A stretch of 42,236 nucleotides of DNA from Bacteroidia bacterium (GCA_009929715.1 RZZX01000010.1:1-42236); one strand, 5' to 3'. Positions 1 through 9,390 are shown, counted from the first letter of the stretch. Program-made: numbers and translations. The notes: generated from the letters alone by a model not told the origin.

Positions 1-180
1 AGTTTATTAAAAGCTATCAGTTCATTATGTCCCTTATCCGACTTCATGCTATTATCTCTTTTTAATAGAAAACAAAAATAGAGTTAAAAAATGAAACCAC
101 CAACCTTTTGAAATAAAAAGGAAAAAAACGGTGACCAACCGATTGATAAAAACAAAACTCTGGTCGCACCGGCTTAACCG

Positions 181-230
181 GATCAGTCCGAAAACGCTGG
201 AGAGGTGTTCTATTTAAACGACTGGTTGAC
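181..230 (+). repeat. Conserved intergenic segment, copy 1
   Basis: This 50-bp stretch aligns without gaps to the reverse complement of 12865-12914, with 37 of 50 bases identical by hand count; the last 25 bases match at 23 positions. It starts with GATCAGTCCGAAAA and ends with TTTAAACGACTGGTTGAC. The opening motif recurs at 244-257 as GATCGGTCCGAAAA. In both places the segment precedes, in the same orientation, an inverted repeat and a 22-bp palindrome array. Function unknown; it could be part of a non-coding RNA, a protein-binding region or the remnant of a small mobile element. Confidence 0.65.
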
Positions 231-436
231 CTCATAAAAAAAAGGATCGGTCCGAAAATCCCATGGGCAAGATCTCTCTAAATCAAAAAGTCTATTTGGG
301 TGAGCTAACTAAAAAACGATTGAAAACAGGTCTCATAGAGTGCCTGCGAGCTTAAAGGAATTTGATCTCCTATTTACACGGATTTTTCGTAGTAAAAAAT
401 AGATTAGCGTCAGTCTTATAGGTAAACAGACGCCTT

Positions 437-490
437 TCTCTAACACAAATATCCTTCTTTCTTCGTGGAAGAATCTAGTTTTGTTAGAGA
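437..490 (+). repeat. Imperfect inverted repeat (hairpin) before array 1
   Basis: TCTCTAACA at 437-445 is complementary to TGTTAGAGA at 482-490, and an inner stem TTCTTC/GAAGAA (about 459-472) lies between. As RNA this would be a long imperfect hairpin ending just before the palindromic array. It is not followed by a T-run, so it does not look like a terminator. Confidence 0.5.
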
Positions 491-497
491 GTGTTTT

Positions 498-586
498 ATC
501 GTCCCACTATAGTGGGACGATTAGACCACTATAGTGGAACGATTGGACCACTATAGTGGAACGACTATCCCACTATAGTGGGACGA
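498..586. repeat. Four-unit 22-bp palindromic array 1 (core CCACTATAGTGG)
   Basis: Four copies of the perfect palindrome CCACTATAGTGG have centres at about 509.5, 531.5, 553.5 and 575.5, so the period is exactly 22 bp. The first copy extends to a perfect 24-bp palindrome (498-521); the fourth extends to 14 bp (569-582); the middle two are 12 bp. The bases between cores are also related (variants of ACGAT/ACGACTAT). Because each unit is self-complementary, the array reads almost the same on both strands. It is not CRISPR: gaps between cores are only 8-10 bp and are repeated rather than unique. A second array with the same period but a different palindrome lies at 12601-12688. Confidence 0.85.
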
Positions 587-794
587 TCTTTTTATCGCCA
601 ACTAAAAAAGTGTCTCTCGCTAGGCAGCTAAAAAATCTTTTAATGCCCAAACAAACATTTTTAGGGTCAAATTCAGAGGAGTAAAGATGATGTAAATTGG
701 GGTGAGATTATTTAATATCCCCACTTGGTTTTCGGATAGATCCGTTAATCTCTTAGAAAAAGAGGCGATCGGCATTAAAAGCCTTCAAACCAAA

Positions 795-823
795 AAGAGG
801 CTGTCGAAAACCGACAGCCTCTT
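795..823 (-). terminator. Terminator of pckA
   Basis: AAGAGGCTGTCG (795-806) pairs with CGACAGCCTCTT (812-823) around a 5-base loop. On the minus strand the stem runs into a short T-rich stretch (complement of 791-796). It lies 30 bp past the pckA stop codon. Confidence 0.8.
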
Positions 824-852
824 CAGGATTATACTATATACTACTATACAGA

Positions 853-2460
853 TTACAATTTAGGACCGGCAGCAACCAATGCTTTACCAGCTTCGTTACC
901 TGTAAACTTAGCGAAGTTCTTGATGAAACGTCCAGCCAAGTCTTTTGCTTTTTCATCCCATTGAGCAGCGTCAGCATACGTGTCGCGTGGGTCAAGGATT
1001 TCAGCATGTACACCTGGAAGTGCTGTTGGAACCACGAAGTCGAAGTAAGGAATAGTCTTCGTCGGTGCAGTGTCGATCGAACCATCAAGGATAGCGTCGA
1101 TGATACCACGAGTATCTTTGATAGAGATACGTTTGCCAGAACCGTTCCAACCAGTGTTTACCAAGTAAGCTTTTGCACCTACTTTATTCATCTTCTTCAC
1201 TAACTCTTCAGCATATTTAGTTGGGTGCAATGACAAGAAAGCAGCACCGAAACAAGCTGAGAAAGTAGGAGTTGGTTCAGTGATACCACGTTCTGTACCA
1301 GCTAGTTTAGCTGTAAATCCAGACAAGAAGTAGTACTGAGCTTGTTCAGCGTTCAAGATAGATACTGGAGGCAATACACCAAAAGCATCAGCCGACAAGA
1401 AGATAACTTGCTTAGCGTGAGGACCTTTAGAAACCGGTTTCACGATGTTTTCGATGTGGTTGATCGGATAAGAAACACGCGTGTTTTCAGTTACGCTCTT
1501 ATCATTGAAATCGATCTTACCTTCAGCGTCCACTGTTACGTTCTCAAGAAGAGCGTCACGTCTGATAGCCTTAAAGATATCTGGTTCACTGTCTTTGTCC
1601 AAGTTGATCACTTTTGCGTAGCAACCACCTTCGTAGTTGAATACACCTTCGTCATCCCATCCGTGTTCGTCATCACCGATCAACAAACGTTTTGGGTCTG
1701 TAGACAAAGTAGTCTTACCTGTACCAGACAAACCGAAGAAGATAGCAGTGCTAGTACCTTCCATGTCTGTGTTAGCAGAGCAGTGCATAGAAGCGATGCC
1801 ACGCAACGGGTTAACATAGTTCATGATAGAGAACAAACCTTTCTTCATTTCACCACCGTACCAAGTATTCAAAATCACTTGTTCTTTAACTTTCAAGTTA
1901 AATACAGTTGCAGTTTCAGAGTTCAAGCCAAGTTCCTTGTAGTTCTCAACTTTAGCTTTAGAAGCGTTGAACGATACGAAATCAGGTTCACCGTAGTTAG
2001 CCAATTCTTCAGCAGTAGGACGGATAAACATGTTAGTCACAAAGTGTGCTTGCCATGCTACTTCCATGATGAAACGTACTTTCAAACGAGTAGCCTCATT
2101 AGCACCACAGAATGTATCTACAACGAACAGACGTTTGCCTGAAAGTTCTTTTACCGCTTTAGCTTTCAAATCAGCCCAAGCCTCTTCAGTAGCCGGTTTG
2201 TTGTCGTTTTTGTACTCCTCAGATGTCCACCATACTGAGTCTTCGCTCGCTTCATTCTTTACGAAGAATTTATCTTTAGGAGAACGGCCAGTGTAAATAC
2301 CAGTCATCACGTTTACAGCGCCCAATTCTGTTTCCTGACCTTTTTCAAAGCCTTCCAAACTTGCTTTTGTCTCTTCAGCGAACAATACGTCGTAAGAAGG
2401 ATTGTGAAGTACTTCCTTCACATCGGTAATACCGTACTTGCTTAAATCTAAATTTGCCAT
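853..2460 (-). CDS. pckA: Phosphoenolpyruvate carboxykinase (ATP)
   Basis: Interconverts oxaloacetate + ATP and phosphoenolpyruvate + CO2 + ADP in the cytosol. In Bacteroidales this enzyme often runs in the carboxylating direction to feed the succinate branch (family knowledge, not visible here). The 535-residue protein is close to the usual 530-540. The kinase loop GLSGTGKT is at residues 243-250, followed by the metal-binding [10 protein letters not shown] (259-268). An arginine-rich PEP-site region RSPKDKF is at 59-65. The ATG at 2460 gives a start [10 protein letters not shown] typical of the family. It is divergent from upp, with 336 bp between the two starts, and ends in its own stem-loop. 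Identification is secure; nothing is truncated. Confidence 0.97.
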   Translation of the reverse strand: MANLDLSKYGITDVKEVLHNPSYDVLFAEETKASLEGFEKGQETELGAVNVMTGIYTGRSPKDKFFVKNEASEDSVWWTSEEYKNDNKPATEEAWADLKAKAVKELSGKRLFVVDTFCGANEATRLKVRFIMEVAWQAHFVTNMFIRPTAEELANYGEPDFVSFNASKAKVENYKELGLNSETATVFNLKVKEQVILNTWYGGEMKKGLFSIMNYVNPLRGIASMHCSANTDMEGTSTAIFFGLSGTGKTTLSTDPKRLLIGDDEHGWDDEGVFNYEGGCYAKVINLDKDSEPDIFKAIRRDALLENVTVDAEGKIDFNDKSVTENTRVSYPINHIENIVKPVSKGPHAKQVIFLSADAFGVLPPVSILNAEQAQYYFLSGFTAKLAGTERGITEPTPTFSACFGAAFLSLHPTKYAEELVKKMNKVGAKAYLVNTGWNGSGKRISIKDTRGIIDAILDGSIDTAPTKTIPYFDFVVPTALPGVHAEILDPRDTYADAAQWDEKAKDLAGRFIKNFAKFTGNEAGKALVAAGPKL

Positions 2461-2556
2461 TTTCTTTTGAAATTAATTAAAATTGGTATGTCAAATAAAT
2501 ATCTCTTTACCTTAAAAAATGCAAGAACATCAGAGTGATCTGATTTGATTCTGTCA

Positions 2557-2564
2557 CAAAAGTA
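2557..2564 (-). promoter_or_regulatory. Putative -7 element for pckA
   Basis: CAAAAGTA on the plus strand reads TACTTTTG on the minus strand, fitting TAnnTTTG. It would place the transcript start near 2550, giving a 5' leader of about 90 bases. I see no good TTTG at the -33 position, so only half of the promoter is supported. Confidence 0.45.
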
Positions 2565-2656
2565 ATACTTTCTTTGAAAAGTAAGAATTAATTAGAGAAA
2601 TTTTTCTTTAATCTGATTCCTTTTATAAATTACTAACAAAATCTGCCAACTGAATG

Positions 2657-2686
2657 TTGCAATTTGAAGAGAAAGACTTACCTTTG
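2657..2686 (+). promoter_or_regulatory. upp promoter
   Basis: TTG at 2657-2659, a 19-bp spacer, and TACCTTTG at 2679-2686 match the Bacteroidetes primary sigma-factor consensus. The transcript would begin near 2693, leaving about 104 bases before the upp start codon. Confidence 0.7.
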
Positions 2687-2692
2687 CAACCT

Positions 2693-2796
2693 GGAATCGT
2701 GTGCCGAACTACTCCAACTGCCGAAAAAGGAAAATAACCCTTCGGTAAGCCAAAGAAACGTTGGTGCATTATGCTTAACCACAAATTATTCAATCA
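2693..2796 (+). promoter_or_regulatory. Structured leader of upp, possible cis-regulatory RNA
   Basis: CCAAC (2714-2718) can pair with GTTGG (2760-2764), enclosing a 7-bp stem TGCCGAA (2719-2725) / TTCGGTA (2741-2747, one G-U pair). A competing stem GCCAA/TTGGT (about 2749-2753 with 2761-2765) would exclude the outer helix. Two blocks (GGAATCGTGTG and AAGCCAAAGAAACG) faintly recall cobalamin riboswitch conserved boxes, but the CCCGCnACTGT box is degenerate, so no known family is claimed. A short frame (2664-2858) crosses the leader but starts ahead of the predicted transcript start and is not accepted as a gene. Confidence 0.35.
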
Positions 2797-3450
2797 ATGA
2801 AAGTTATAGATTTCAGTCAGACCAACTCCATCCTAAACCAGTATGTAGCAGAGATTAGAGACATCAATGTTCAAAATGACCGTTTGCGCTTCCGTCGCAA
2901 CATCGAGCGTATCGGTGAAATAATGGCCTATGAGATGAGCAAGTCATTCGACTACTCAACCAAGAGCATTCCTACTCCACTCGGCATCGCTCCCGCTAGC
3001 ACACCTGACAACCAGTTAGTGATTAGCACCATTCTCCGTGCAGGCTTACCTTTTCACCAAGGCTTCCTGAGCTATTTCGACCGAGCCGAAAATGCGTTTG
3101 TATCGGCTTACCGCAAATATAAAGACACCCTTAAATTTGATATTCACATTGAATACTTGGCTTCGCCACAAATCGAAGGCAAAACGCTTATCATCACAGA
3201 CCCCATGTTGGCTACAGGCGGAAGCATGGAACTGAGTTATAAAGCGATGCTGACTAAAGGTGAACCCGCAGAGATTCATGTCGCTGCCATCATTGCAAGC
3301 CGCCAAGCGGTCGATCACATCTTGTCAATATTCCCGGAAGAGAAAACCACAATTTGGTGCGCCGCCATTGACCCTGAGATCAATGAACACTCCTATATTG
3401 TACCAGGCTTAGGCGACGCTGGTGATTTAGCATACGGCGAGAAAGAGTAA
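2797..3450 (+). CDS. upp: Uracil phosphoribosyltransferase
   Basis: Salvages uracil to UMP using PRPP; a soluble cytosolic enzyme. The 217-residue protein matches the usual 205-220. The PRPP-binding loop IITDPMLATGGS is at residues 132-143, and the C-terminal uracil-site region GLGDAGDLAYG is intact. The ATG at 2797 gives a family-typical N-terminus. It is a single-gene unit with its own promoter and structured leader, closed by a terminator shared with the convergent YfhO gene. Confidence 0.95.
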   Translation: MKVIDFSQTNSILNQYVAEIRDINVQNDRLRFRRNIERIGEIMAYEMSKSFDYSTKSIPTPLGIAPASTPDNQLVISTILRAGLPFHQGFLSYFDRAENAFVSAYRKYKDTLKFDIHIEYLASPQIEGKTLIITDPMLATGGSMELSYKAMLTKGEPAEIHVAAIIASRQAVDHILSIFPEEKTTIWCAAIDPEINEHSYIVPGLGDAGDLAYGEKE

Positions 3451-3476
3451 TCAGAAGCCCATAACTAATCAAAAAA

Positions 3477-3507
3477 GGCTGCTCCAACTTATTGGGGCAG
3501 CCTTTTT
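3477..3507. terminator. Bidirectional terminator between upp and the YfhO gene
   Basis: GGCTGCTCCAA (3477-3487) pairs with TTGGGGCAGCC (3492-3502) over 11 positions, with one G-T pair and a 4-base loop. A T-run follows on the plus strand (3503-3507) and an A-run precedes (3471-3476), giving a T-run on the minus strand. It serves both convergent genes. Confidence 0.9.
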
Positions 3508-3534
3508 GGTCTAAACTACAATGAGAACTTTCCA

Positions 3535-6048
3535 TTAACTTTCGGAAGAGTGTTTCACGGTCGTTTTTCGTTTTTTCCAGATCAACACCATGAGTCCGAT
3601 CAGCATCAAGGCCAGAGCGGTATAGGCTACCCGCTCGGTAACGTGTAGGCTCTGTGGATCGAAACGCATCTCGATGGTGTGTTTTCCGGCTGGTACAGCC
3701 ATCGCACGCAAAATATAATCGGCACGCGCTAGTTCAACCGGTTGTCCATCGATCGTGGCTACCCAACCTGGATAGTATATTTCAGAGAAAACCACAAGAC
3801 CGTCTTTCAACGACTCTGTCTCATAAACCAACTTGTTAGGAGCATAGCTCACTAACCGAACCACTGAGAGGCTATCTTTATACCCCTCGGTTACTCCCTT
3901 CAGCACCTCCGAGAAACGTTTATCGACCACCGCTGTTGTCCGTGGCTCGATGGTATTCAGTGCTTCAATCTCTTCATTGGCATTGCCAACATACTGCACC
4001 CGTTCTATGAACCAAGCATTACCGTAGGCATAGGGGTTCTGAACCGGCACCGTTTGCCCTCCCTGACCAGCAGGAAAGATGAAGTACTTCGTATTGAGCA
4101 TATTCAGCACACGAAACTCTCCACCATTAATGCTATCCATGCGCCCGCCAGCCTTAGCTACAGCTTGATACGTTTTCTGCATTTCCGGCGCAATGTGATG
4201 ATCGATCATCTCCTGATACCGGCGAAGTTTCGCTGCATGATAACCGCCAACACTTTTGTGCCAATAAGCCGTATTGTTTTCATTGAAGGTGTTGGTCGCA
4301 AAGTTCAGCACCCGGTAGTTCAATGCTTGATCTTGAAGAATCAACTCATCGGTTGGGGTTTTCTTAAAGGTTTCTGTCTGCTGTGACTTAGGCACAAAAA
4401 GCTCATCGTGCAAGTAGCGTTTATTCACTCCCCACATATCTACCAAGCAAAGTACGAGAATCCCACCCACTGTCAGTGAGGCTTTCAGTTTACCTTGTTG
4501 GTAGAGAAAGAGCAGTGCACACCCTATCAGAATAACGACCACACTGCGCCAAGCATCAGAGGTCACCAAGCTCATCCGCATCTCACTCAGATTGGCAACA
4601 ATCGGAGCCAAGTGTTCGGCTGGAACCGCCTGTTTCAATGCTCCCAACTCTTGTGCCGGCACATAACCGGATAAGAAGAGACTAGGAGCCACGGCTAAGA
4701 GCAAAGCAACACCTAAAGTAAATCCAAGTGATACCAACAAAGGGGTTCTATTTGTTTTCACGTTCAGCAACTCTGGTCGTGCAAGAACCTCTTTCAAACT
4801 AAACATCGCCAATAAAGGGATGGCAAATTCGGCAATAACTAGAATGGAGGAAACGGCCCGGAACTTATTATACATGGGCACATAATCGATAAAGAAATCG
4901 GTCAGCCCCATAAAATTCTTTCCCCAAGCGAGCAAAATAGAGAAAAGGGTAGCCCCCAGAAGAGCCCACTTCAGAGGACCTTTAACCACAAAGCATCCTA
5001 ATATAAATAGGAAAAGGACAAAAGCACCCACATAAACAGGACCGGACGTCATAGGCTGATCACCAAAATACTGTGTCAGCTGCGCGTAGAGGCTACTATA
5101 ATTCGGATCAGCTTTCTCCATGGCTGTTTCATTCTGACTCAACGGCACAGAAGCTCCACCATTCACATTGGGAACAAGCAGAGTCAGTGTTTCACCAATG
5201 CCGTAACTCCATTGCGTAATGTAACTACGTTCTAGTCCACTCCCACTCTGATTGGCTGCGGCAGCTCCCTCTTGCTTCAACTCGCTCTTACCACGCATCG
5301 TCTCTTTGCTATATTCATAGGTGTGGTACAAGTTCGATAAGTTGGCCCCAACACCCACCAAAGCCGCCACAAAGAGTATGGCACTGGCCTTAAAGAAATG
5401 AGGCAACTCTTTTTTCCGATAAGCCTCTTCGAAATAAGCTCCCACCAAGAAGAGGATCACAAACAGAAAGTAATAGCTCATCTGCACATGATTCGACTGA
5501 ATCTGAAGAGCTAAAAACAGGGCGGTTAGGATACCACCAACCAAATATTTTTTTCGGTAAGCTAGGATGATGCCGGCCATTGTGGGCGGGATATAGGCCA
5601 ATGTCACAAACTTCCAGATATGTCCGGCGGCTATAAGCACAAAGAAGTACGAGGAGAAAGCCCAAACTACCCCACCTAAGGTGGAGAGCCACACCGATAA
5701 GCCGAAGGCTCTTAGCAGAAGATAAAAACCAAGCATCATGATAAAGGTGAGCAAGACATAAGGAGGCAGGAAAAGCTGATAAGCTTTGCCGACCCACAAC
5801 AGCGGTTCGCTCGAGTCATAGCTTGGCGAGAGTTGATACGTGGGCATTCCACCAAAGATGGCGTTGGTCCAGCGTGTCCGCTCACCGGTCTGTTCATTGT
5901 ATTGTTTGGCTTCTTGCCCTGCACCGGCACCGGCCACAGAGTCGTGTTGAAAGAGGATACGTCCTTCAATATCGGCCGGGAAGAAATAGACGAAAGAGAG
6001 AACGACGAAGGTTAGAACGGCAACCAAGTCGGGAAGGTACTTCTTCAT
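3535..6048 (-). CDS. YfhO-family integral membrane protein
   Basis: Resembles the bacterial YfhO family (PF09586), large polytopic proteins with a GT-C-like fold; the Bacillus members are linked to glycosylation of lipoteichoic acid. The role in Bacteroidales is not established. The 837-residue protein begins with a membrane segment (LVAVLTFVVLSFVYFF) followed by a long loop with an early acidic motif (DIEGR). About a dozen hydrophobic segments follow up to residue ~540, then a soluble, presumably periplasmic, beta-rich region (about 550-800) and a last membrane helix (YTALALMLIGLMVLIW) before a basic tail. It lies downstream of ahcY but is separated from it by a strong terminator, so it is probably transcribed on its own. 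Family call fairly sure; substrate unknown. Confidence 0.85.
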   Translation of the reverse strand: MKKYLPDLVAVLTFVVLSFVYFFPADIEGRILFQHDSVAGAGAGQEAKQYNEQTGERTRWTNAIFGGMPTYQLSPSYDSSEPLLWVGKAYQLFLPPYVLLTFIMMLGFYLLLRAFGLSVWLSTLGGVVWAFSSYFFVLIAAGHIWKFVTLAYIPPTMAGIILAYRKKYLVGGILTALFLALQIQSNHVQMSYYFLFVILFLVGAYFEEAYRKKELPHFFKASAILFVAALVGVGANLSNLYHTYEYSKETMRGKSELKQEGAAAANQSGSGLERSYITQWSYGIGETLTLLVPNVNGGASVPLSQNETAMEKADPNYSSLYAQLTQYFGDQPMTSGPVYVGAFVLFLFILGCFVVKGPLKWALLGATLFSILLAWGKNFMGLTDFFIDYVPMYNKFRAVSSILVIAEFAIPLLAMFSLKEVLARPELLNVKTNRTPLLVSLGFTLGVALLLAVAPSLFLSGYVPAQELGALKQAVPAEHLAPIVANLSEMRMSLVTSDAWRSVVVILIGCALLFLYQQGKLKASLTVGGILVLCLVDMWGVNKRYLHDELFVPKSQQTETFKKTPTDELILQDQALNYRVLNFATNTFNENNTAYWHKSVGGYHAAKLRRYQEMIDHHIAPEMQKTYQAVAKAGGRMDSINGGEFRVLNMLNTKYFIFPAGQGGQTVPVQNPYAYGNAWFIERVQYVGNANEEIEALNTIEPRTTAVVDKRFSEVLKGVTEGYKDSLSVVRLVSYAPNKLVYETESLKDGLVVFSEIYYPGWVATIDGQPVELARADYILRAMAVPAGKHTIEMRFDPQSLHVTERVAYTALALMLIGLMVLIWKKRKTTVKHSSES

Positions 6049-6093
6049 AAATTAAGTAGCAGTTAAGAATGATTAATCGAGAAATAAAAAAAG

Positions 6094-6120
6094 AGTAGTG
6101 GTGCTACTGTCACCACTACT
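6094..6120 (-). terminator. Terminator of ahcY
   Basis: AGTAGTGGTG (6094-6103) and CACCACTACT (6111-6120) form a perfect 10-bp stem with a 7-base loop. On the minus strand it is followed by a run of T (complement of 6086-6092). Confidence 0.9.
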
Positions 6121-6138
6121 TTATTAAATTAGACTTTA

Positions 6139-7557
6139 TTAGTAACGATAATGTTCAGCTTTGTAAGGTCCATCAACCGAAACGCCAATGTAAGCAGCTT
6201 GTTCAGGAGTCAGCTTCGTGAGTTTTACGCCGATTTTCTCCAAATGTAAACGGGCAACCTCTTCATCGAGGTGCTTAGGCAGGCGGTACACATCAATGGG
6301 ATAGGCCTGAGTAAAGAGTTCGATCTGTGCCAATGTCTGATTAGTGAACGAGTTGCTCATCACAAACGATGGATGCCCGGTAGCACATCCTAAATTGACC
6401 AAACGACCGTCGGCCAACAAGATGATGCTGTGTCCGTCTGGGAAGTAGTAGCGGTCTACCTGCGGTTTGATATTCACCCGGTTGATACCCGGATAGCTTT
6501 TCAAAGCCTCAACTTGTATTTCATTATCAAAGTGCCCAATGTTGCAAACGATCGCTTGATCTTTCATCTGCTCCATGTGGTCAATCCGTATGATATCAAT
6601 GTTGCCCGTGGTAGTCACAAAGATGTTGCCCTCTTTGCAAGCCTCCTCCATCGTCACCACTTCGAACCCTTCCATGGCTGCTTGAAGTGCGCAGATTGGG
6701 TCAACCTCTGTCACCAACACCCGTGCACCATAAGAGCGCATCGAATGCGAGCAACCCTTACCCACATCGCCATAACCACAAACTACCACCACTTTACCGG
6801 CAATCATCACATCCGTAGCCCGCTTGATACCATCGGCCAACGATTCGCGACAGCCATATAAATTGTCGAACTTCGATTTAGTAACCGAGTCATTCACGTT
6901 GAATGCTGGGAAGAGCAATTTACCCTCTTCTTTCATTTGATACAGACGGTGAACACCAGTTGTTGTCTCTTCAGACACACCACGCATCTCTTTAGCCACC
7001 CGTTGCCAACGCGTATCATCCTCTTTCAAGACCTTCTTCAGAATAGCATAAAGTTCTACCTCATCCTCAGCATGCACCTCTTTATCGAGCACAGCAGCAT
7101 CTTGTTCGGCTTCATACCCCACATGAATCATCATGGTAGCATCGCCACCATCATCGACAATCACGGTTGGCCCTTGTCCACCTGGGAAATTCAACGCCTG
7201 CAGCGTACACCACCAGTAATCGGCCAAGGTCTCACCCTTCCAAGCAAAAACAGGCACACCAGAAGCTGCAATCGCTGCCGCTGCATGATCTTGCGTAGAG
7301 TAGATGTTGCACGAACACCAACGCACATCGGCTCCTAAAGCCACTAAAGTTTCAATTAAAACAGCCGTTTGAATGGTCATGTGCAAAGAGCCCATGATAC
7401 GTGCCCCTTTCAAAGGCTTTGTATCACCGTATTTTTCACGAAGAGCCATTAAACCGGGCATCTCTTGCTCAGCTAAATCGATCTCTTTCCGTCCGAAATC
7501 GGCGAGCGTGATGTCCGCCACTTTATAAGGGCATGTAGAAAATAGTTCTGTAGACAT
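6139..7557 (-). CDS. ahcY: Adenosylhomocysteinase (S-adenosylhomocysteine hydrolase)
   Basis: Reversibly splits S-adenosylhomocysteine into adenosine and homocysteine, relieving product inhibition of methyltransferases; cytosolic, NAD-dependent. The 472-residue protein has the NAD-binding glycine motif GYGDVGKG at 261-268, the early substrate region [12 protein letters not shown] (56-67), and the C-terminal KAEHYRY that reaches the neighbouring subunit's NAD site. The ATG at 7557 follows a good promoter and gives [13 protein letters not shown]. Single-gene unit closed by a terminator. A probable adenosine kinase gene lies about 4 kb away on the same strand, which would dispose of the adenosine product. 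Confidence 0.97.
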   Translation of the reverse strand: MSTELFSTCPYKVADITLADFGRKEIDLAEQEMPGLMALREKYGDTKPLKGARIMGSLHMTIQTAVLIETLVALGADVRWCSCNIYSTQDHAAAAIAASGVPVFAWKGETLADYWWCTLQALNFPGGQGPTVIVDDGGDATMMIHVGYEAEQDAAVLDKEVHAEDEVELYAILKKVLKEDDTRWQRVAKEMRGVSEETTTGVHRLYQMKEEGKLLFPAFNVNDSVTKSKFDNLYGCRESLADGIKRATDVMIAGKVVVVCGYGDVGKGCSHSMRSYGARVLVTEVDPICALQAAMEGFEVVTMEEACKEGNIFVTTTGNIDIIRIDHMEQMKDQAIVCNIGHFDNEIQVEALKSYPGINRVNIKPQVDRYYFPDGHSIILLADGRLVNLGCATGHPSFVMSNSFTNQTLAQIELFTQAYPIDVYRLPKHLDEEVARLHLEKIGVKLTKLTPEQAAYIGVSVDGPYKAEHYRY

Positions 7558-7584
7558 ATCATCTGATTTTTAGTATAACTCATG

Positions 7585-7616
7585 CAAAGATAGGATATTA
7601 TCAATTTCAGGACAAA
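7585..7616 (-). promoter_or_regulatory. ahcY promoter
   Basis: Read on the minus strand: TTTG (7616-7613), a 20-bp spacer, then TATCTTTG (7592-7585). Both elements fit the Bacteroidetes consensus; the transcript would start near 7578, about 20 bases before the ATG. Confidence 0.75.
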
Positions 7617-7657
7617 AGCTATCCCTTTTTTTTATAGAATAATAACCAGCCCCCGAG

Positions 7658-7686
7658 TTGCTTTCTAAAACTTTTCTCTATTTTTG
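7658..7686 (+). promoter_or_regulatory. Promoter of the PAS histidine kinase
   Basis: TTG (7658-7660), an 18-bp spacer and TATTTTTG (7679-7686). The reading frame of the kinase is open back to this TTG, but a transcript starting near 7693 could not include it, so the promoter decides the start codon at 7736. Confidence 0.7.
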
Positions 7687-7735
7687 CGCAAACGAACAAC
7701 TATCTATAGCAATTTACCAAAAAGAATTACTTTTT

Positions 7736-9313
7736 ATGAGCCATTACGAAAGCAAAACCAAAGAGGAGCTCATAGCTATTATCTCCCATTTAACAGAGAC
7801 CATTGATCGCTTATCACCTCCCCCTCAAGGAGATTCAAACGCTCTTCATCGAGCGCAAGATCTCAACAAAAAAATTCTACAAAACTTGCCGGACATGATT
7901 ACACTATTGGATTATAACGGCAACGTAGTGGAGCTTGTCTCTTCAACAGAGACCAACCACCTTGAGTCGACGGAAATGACCGATATACTCCATGCAAATA
8001 TCAAAACGTTCTTGCCTGAAAAAGCGTACGAGCAGGTCTTCCGAAACATGCAGCAAGTCATCGCTACGCAACAACGAGGAACCACCGAGCATGAATTGCT
8101 GTCGAACGGAGAAACGCGTCACTACGAAAACTACATCACTCCTTTGGATGAAAGCCACCTGCTCTGCGTCTGCCGGGATATCTCACAGCAATATGAAGCC
8201 GAGAAGCTAAACAAGGAACAGAGCGATGAGATTATCCAACTGAACTTTCTCATGGATGCCATTATCAACAATGTACCGGTGTACCTTTTCATTAAAGATC
8301 CGCAACACGACTTCAGATACCTCTATCTCAACAAATCTTTTGCCACAAGAATGGGCGTTCCTACGCAAGAGGCCGTCGGCAAAAATGATTTCGAGCTTTT
8401 TCCGAAAAAAGAGAAGATGAGCAACTTCCACGAGAGCGATTTAAAAGCGTTGATACACGGAGAGGTGGAGTACCTAGACACTCAGTTGACTCCAACCGGC
8501 GAATCGCAATTTATTCACACCTTAAAGAAAAGAATTGACTCCGATTCTAAACACAGCTACATCATTGGAATCTCTTGGGATATTACCGAACTAAAAAGGA
8601 ATGAACAACGACTTCTGGATGCGCTGGCGAAAGCAGAAGAGGCCGACAAGTTAAAATCGGCCTTTCTAGCCAACATGAGTCATGAGATTCGTACCCCGCT
8701 CAATGCCATCGTGGGCTTTTCGAAAGTCATCGCCGATGCAACAGATAATGAGGATTGTAAACTCTATGCCCAGATTATCGAAAAGGACTCCGATATCCTT
8801 CTGAAACTGTTCAATGACATTCTCGACTTATCAGCTTTGAAGAGTGGCATGCTTAGTTTAGAGAGCCAGCGGATACCGCTCATCGACCTCTGTTTGCAAC
8901 TCCAACAGTGCTACACTTTTAGATTAAACGATCAAGTGAAGCTTCTCTTCGATACCCCTCGTGAAGGTATTTATGCTAAAGCCGACTGGAACAGACTAAC
9001 GCAAGTCTTCGGTAATTTACTGAACAACGCCATCAAGTTCACACCAACTGGTGAGATCCACTTCGGGTTCAATAGCAAAAAAGAGTACATAGAGTGTTAT
9101 GTGAAAGACACCGGCATCGGGATCCCCGCTTCAAAAGCAGCCACCATTTTTGAACGGTTTGGGAAGGTCGATGATTTCACCCAAGGTTCTGGATTGGGAT
9201 TAAACCTCTGCCGGTCGCTCATCGAAAAAATGGGCGGACGCATTTGGGTCCATTCAAGGCTTCACGAAGGAACCACCTTCTTCTTTACTTTACCCAAAGA
9301 CGAAGCCGTTTAA
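7736..9313 (+). CDS. Soluble PAS-domain sensor histidine kinase
   Basis: 525 residues from ATG 7736. There is no signal peptide or membrane segment, so it should sense something inside the cell. Order of parts: short coiled start; a first PAS-like domain (about 45-155, LLDYNGNVVEL); a second PAS domain (about 170-290, LFIKDPQHDFRYLYLNKSF); a dimerisation/phospho-acceptor domain with MSHEIRTPLN and His316; and an ATPase domain with N-box NLLNNAIKF, G1 DTGIGIP and G2 GSGLGLNL. No receiver domain is attached and no response regulator is adjacent, so its partner is elsewhere. Divergent from ahcY; ends at a stem-loop shared with the S41 protease gene. Signal unknown. Confidence 0.9.
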   Translation: MSHYESKTKEELIAIISHLTETIDRLSPPPQGDSNALHRAQDLNKKILQNLPDMITLLDYNGNVVELVSSTETNHLESTEMTDILHANIKTFLPEKAYEQVFRNMQQVIATQQRGTTEHELLSNGETRHYENYITPLDESHLLCVCRDISQQYEAEKLNKEQSDEIIQLNFLMDAIINNVPVYLFIKDPQHDFRYLYLNKSFATRMGVPTQEAVGKNDFELFPKKEKMSNFHESDLKALIHGEVEYLDTQLTPTGESQFIHTLKKRIDSDSKHSYIIGISWDITELKRNEQRLLDALAKAEEADKLKSAFLANMSHEIRTPLNAIVGFSKVIADATDNEDCKLYAQIIEKDSDILLKLFNDILDLSALKSGMLSLESQRIPLIDLCLQLQQCYTFRLNDQVKLLFDTPREGIYAKADWNRLTQVFGNLLNNAIKFTPTGEIHFGFNSKKEYIECYVKDTGIGIPASKAATIFERFGKVDDFTQGSGLGLNLCRSLIEKMGGRIWVHSRLHEGTTFFFTLPKDEAV

Positions 9314-9358
9314 GGACGAAGAACTCCGTCCACTTCATCCACCCTCTAATAAACAGCA

Positions 9359-9390
9359 ACGGAGCACACCATTCAACTGGTGTACTCCGT
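9359..9390. terminator. Stem-loop between histidine kinase and S41 protease genes
   Basis: ACGGAG-C-ACACCA (9359-9371) pairs with TGGTGT-A-CTCCGT (9378-9390), two 6-bp stems separated by a single mismatch, loop of 6. The following T content is modest, so termination is likely but weaker than elsewhere in the window. It lies between convergent genes. Confidence 0.65.

Larger units (their letters stand above)
1..790. other. Long gene-free region left of pckA
   Basis: No convincing coding frame is seen on either strand; stop codons are frequent and the sequence is AT-rich. It holds a conserved 50-bp segment (181-230), a second GATCGGTCCGAAAA copy (244-257), an inverted repeat (437-490) and a four-unit palindromic array (498-586), each listed separately. 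I see no TAnnTTTG promoter reading into it. Whatever gene lies to the left is outside the window. Confidence 0.7.
2461..2796. other. Intergenic region between divergent pckA and upp
   Basis: AT-rich, no coding frame of substance. It contains the pckA -7 element (2557-2564), the upp promoter (2657-2686) and the upp leader (2693-2796). The stretch 2565-2650 shows nothing further. Confidence 0.6.

Noticed and set aside
498..586. CRISPR array interpretation of the palindromic repeats (also 12601-12688)
   Set aside because: Units recur every 22 bp with 8-10 bp or shorter gaps that are themselves repeated; there are no unique spacers of 25-40 bp and no cas genes.
1342..2142. 266-codon plus-strand frame opposite pckA
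   Set aside because: Lies entirely antisense to a certain pckA gene, has no family resemblance, and reflects codon bias of the true strand.
2693..2770. Cobalamin riboswitch upstream of upp
   Set aside because: Only fragments of the conserved boxes are present and the CCCGCnACTGT element is degenerate; upp is also not a usual target. Kept only as an unassigned structured leader.
2664..2858. 64-codon frame across the upp leader
   Set aside because: Begins upstream of the predicted transcript start, overlaps the upp start in another frame, and has no resemblance to known leader peptides.
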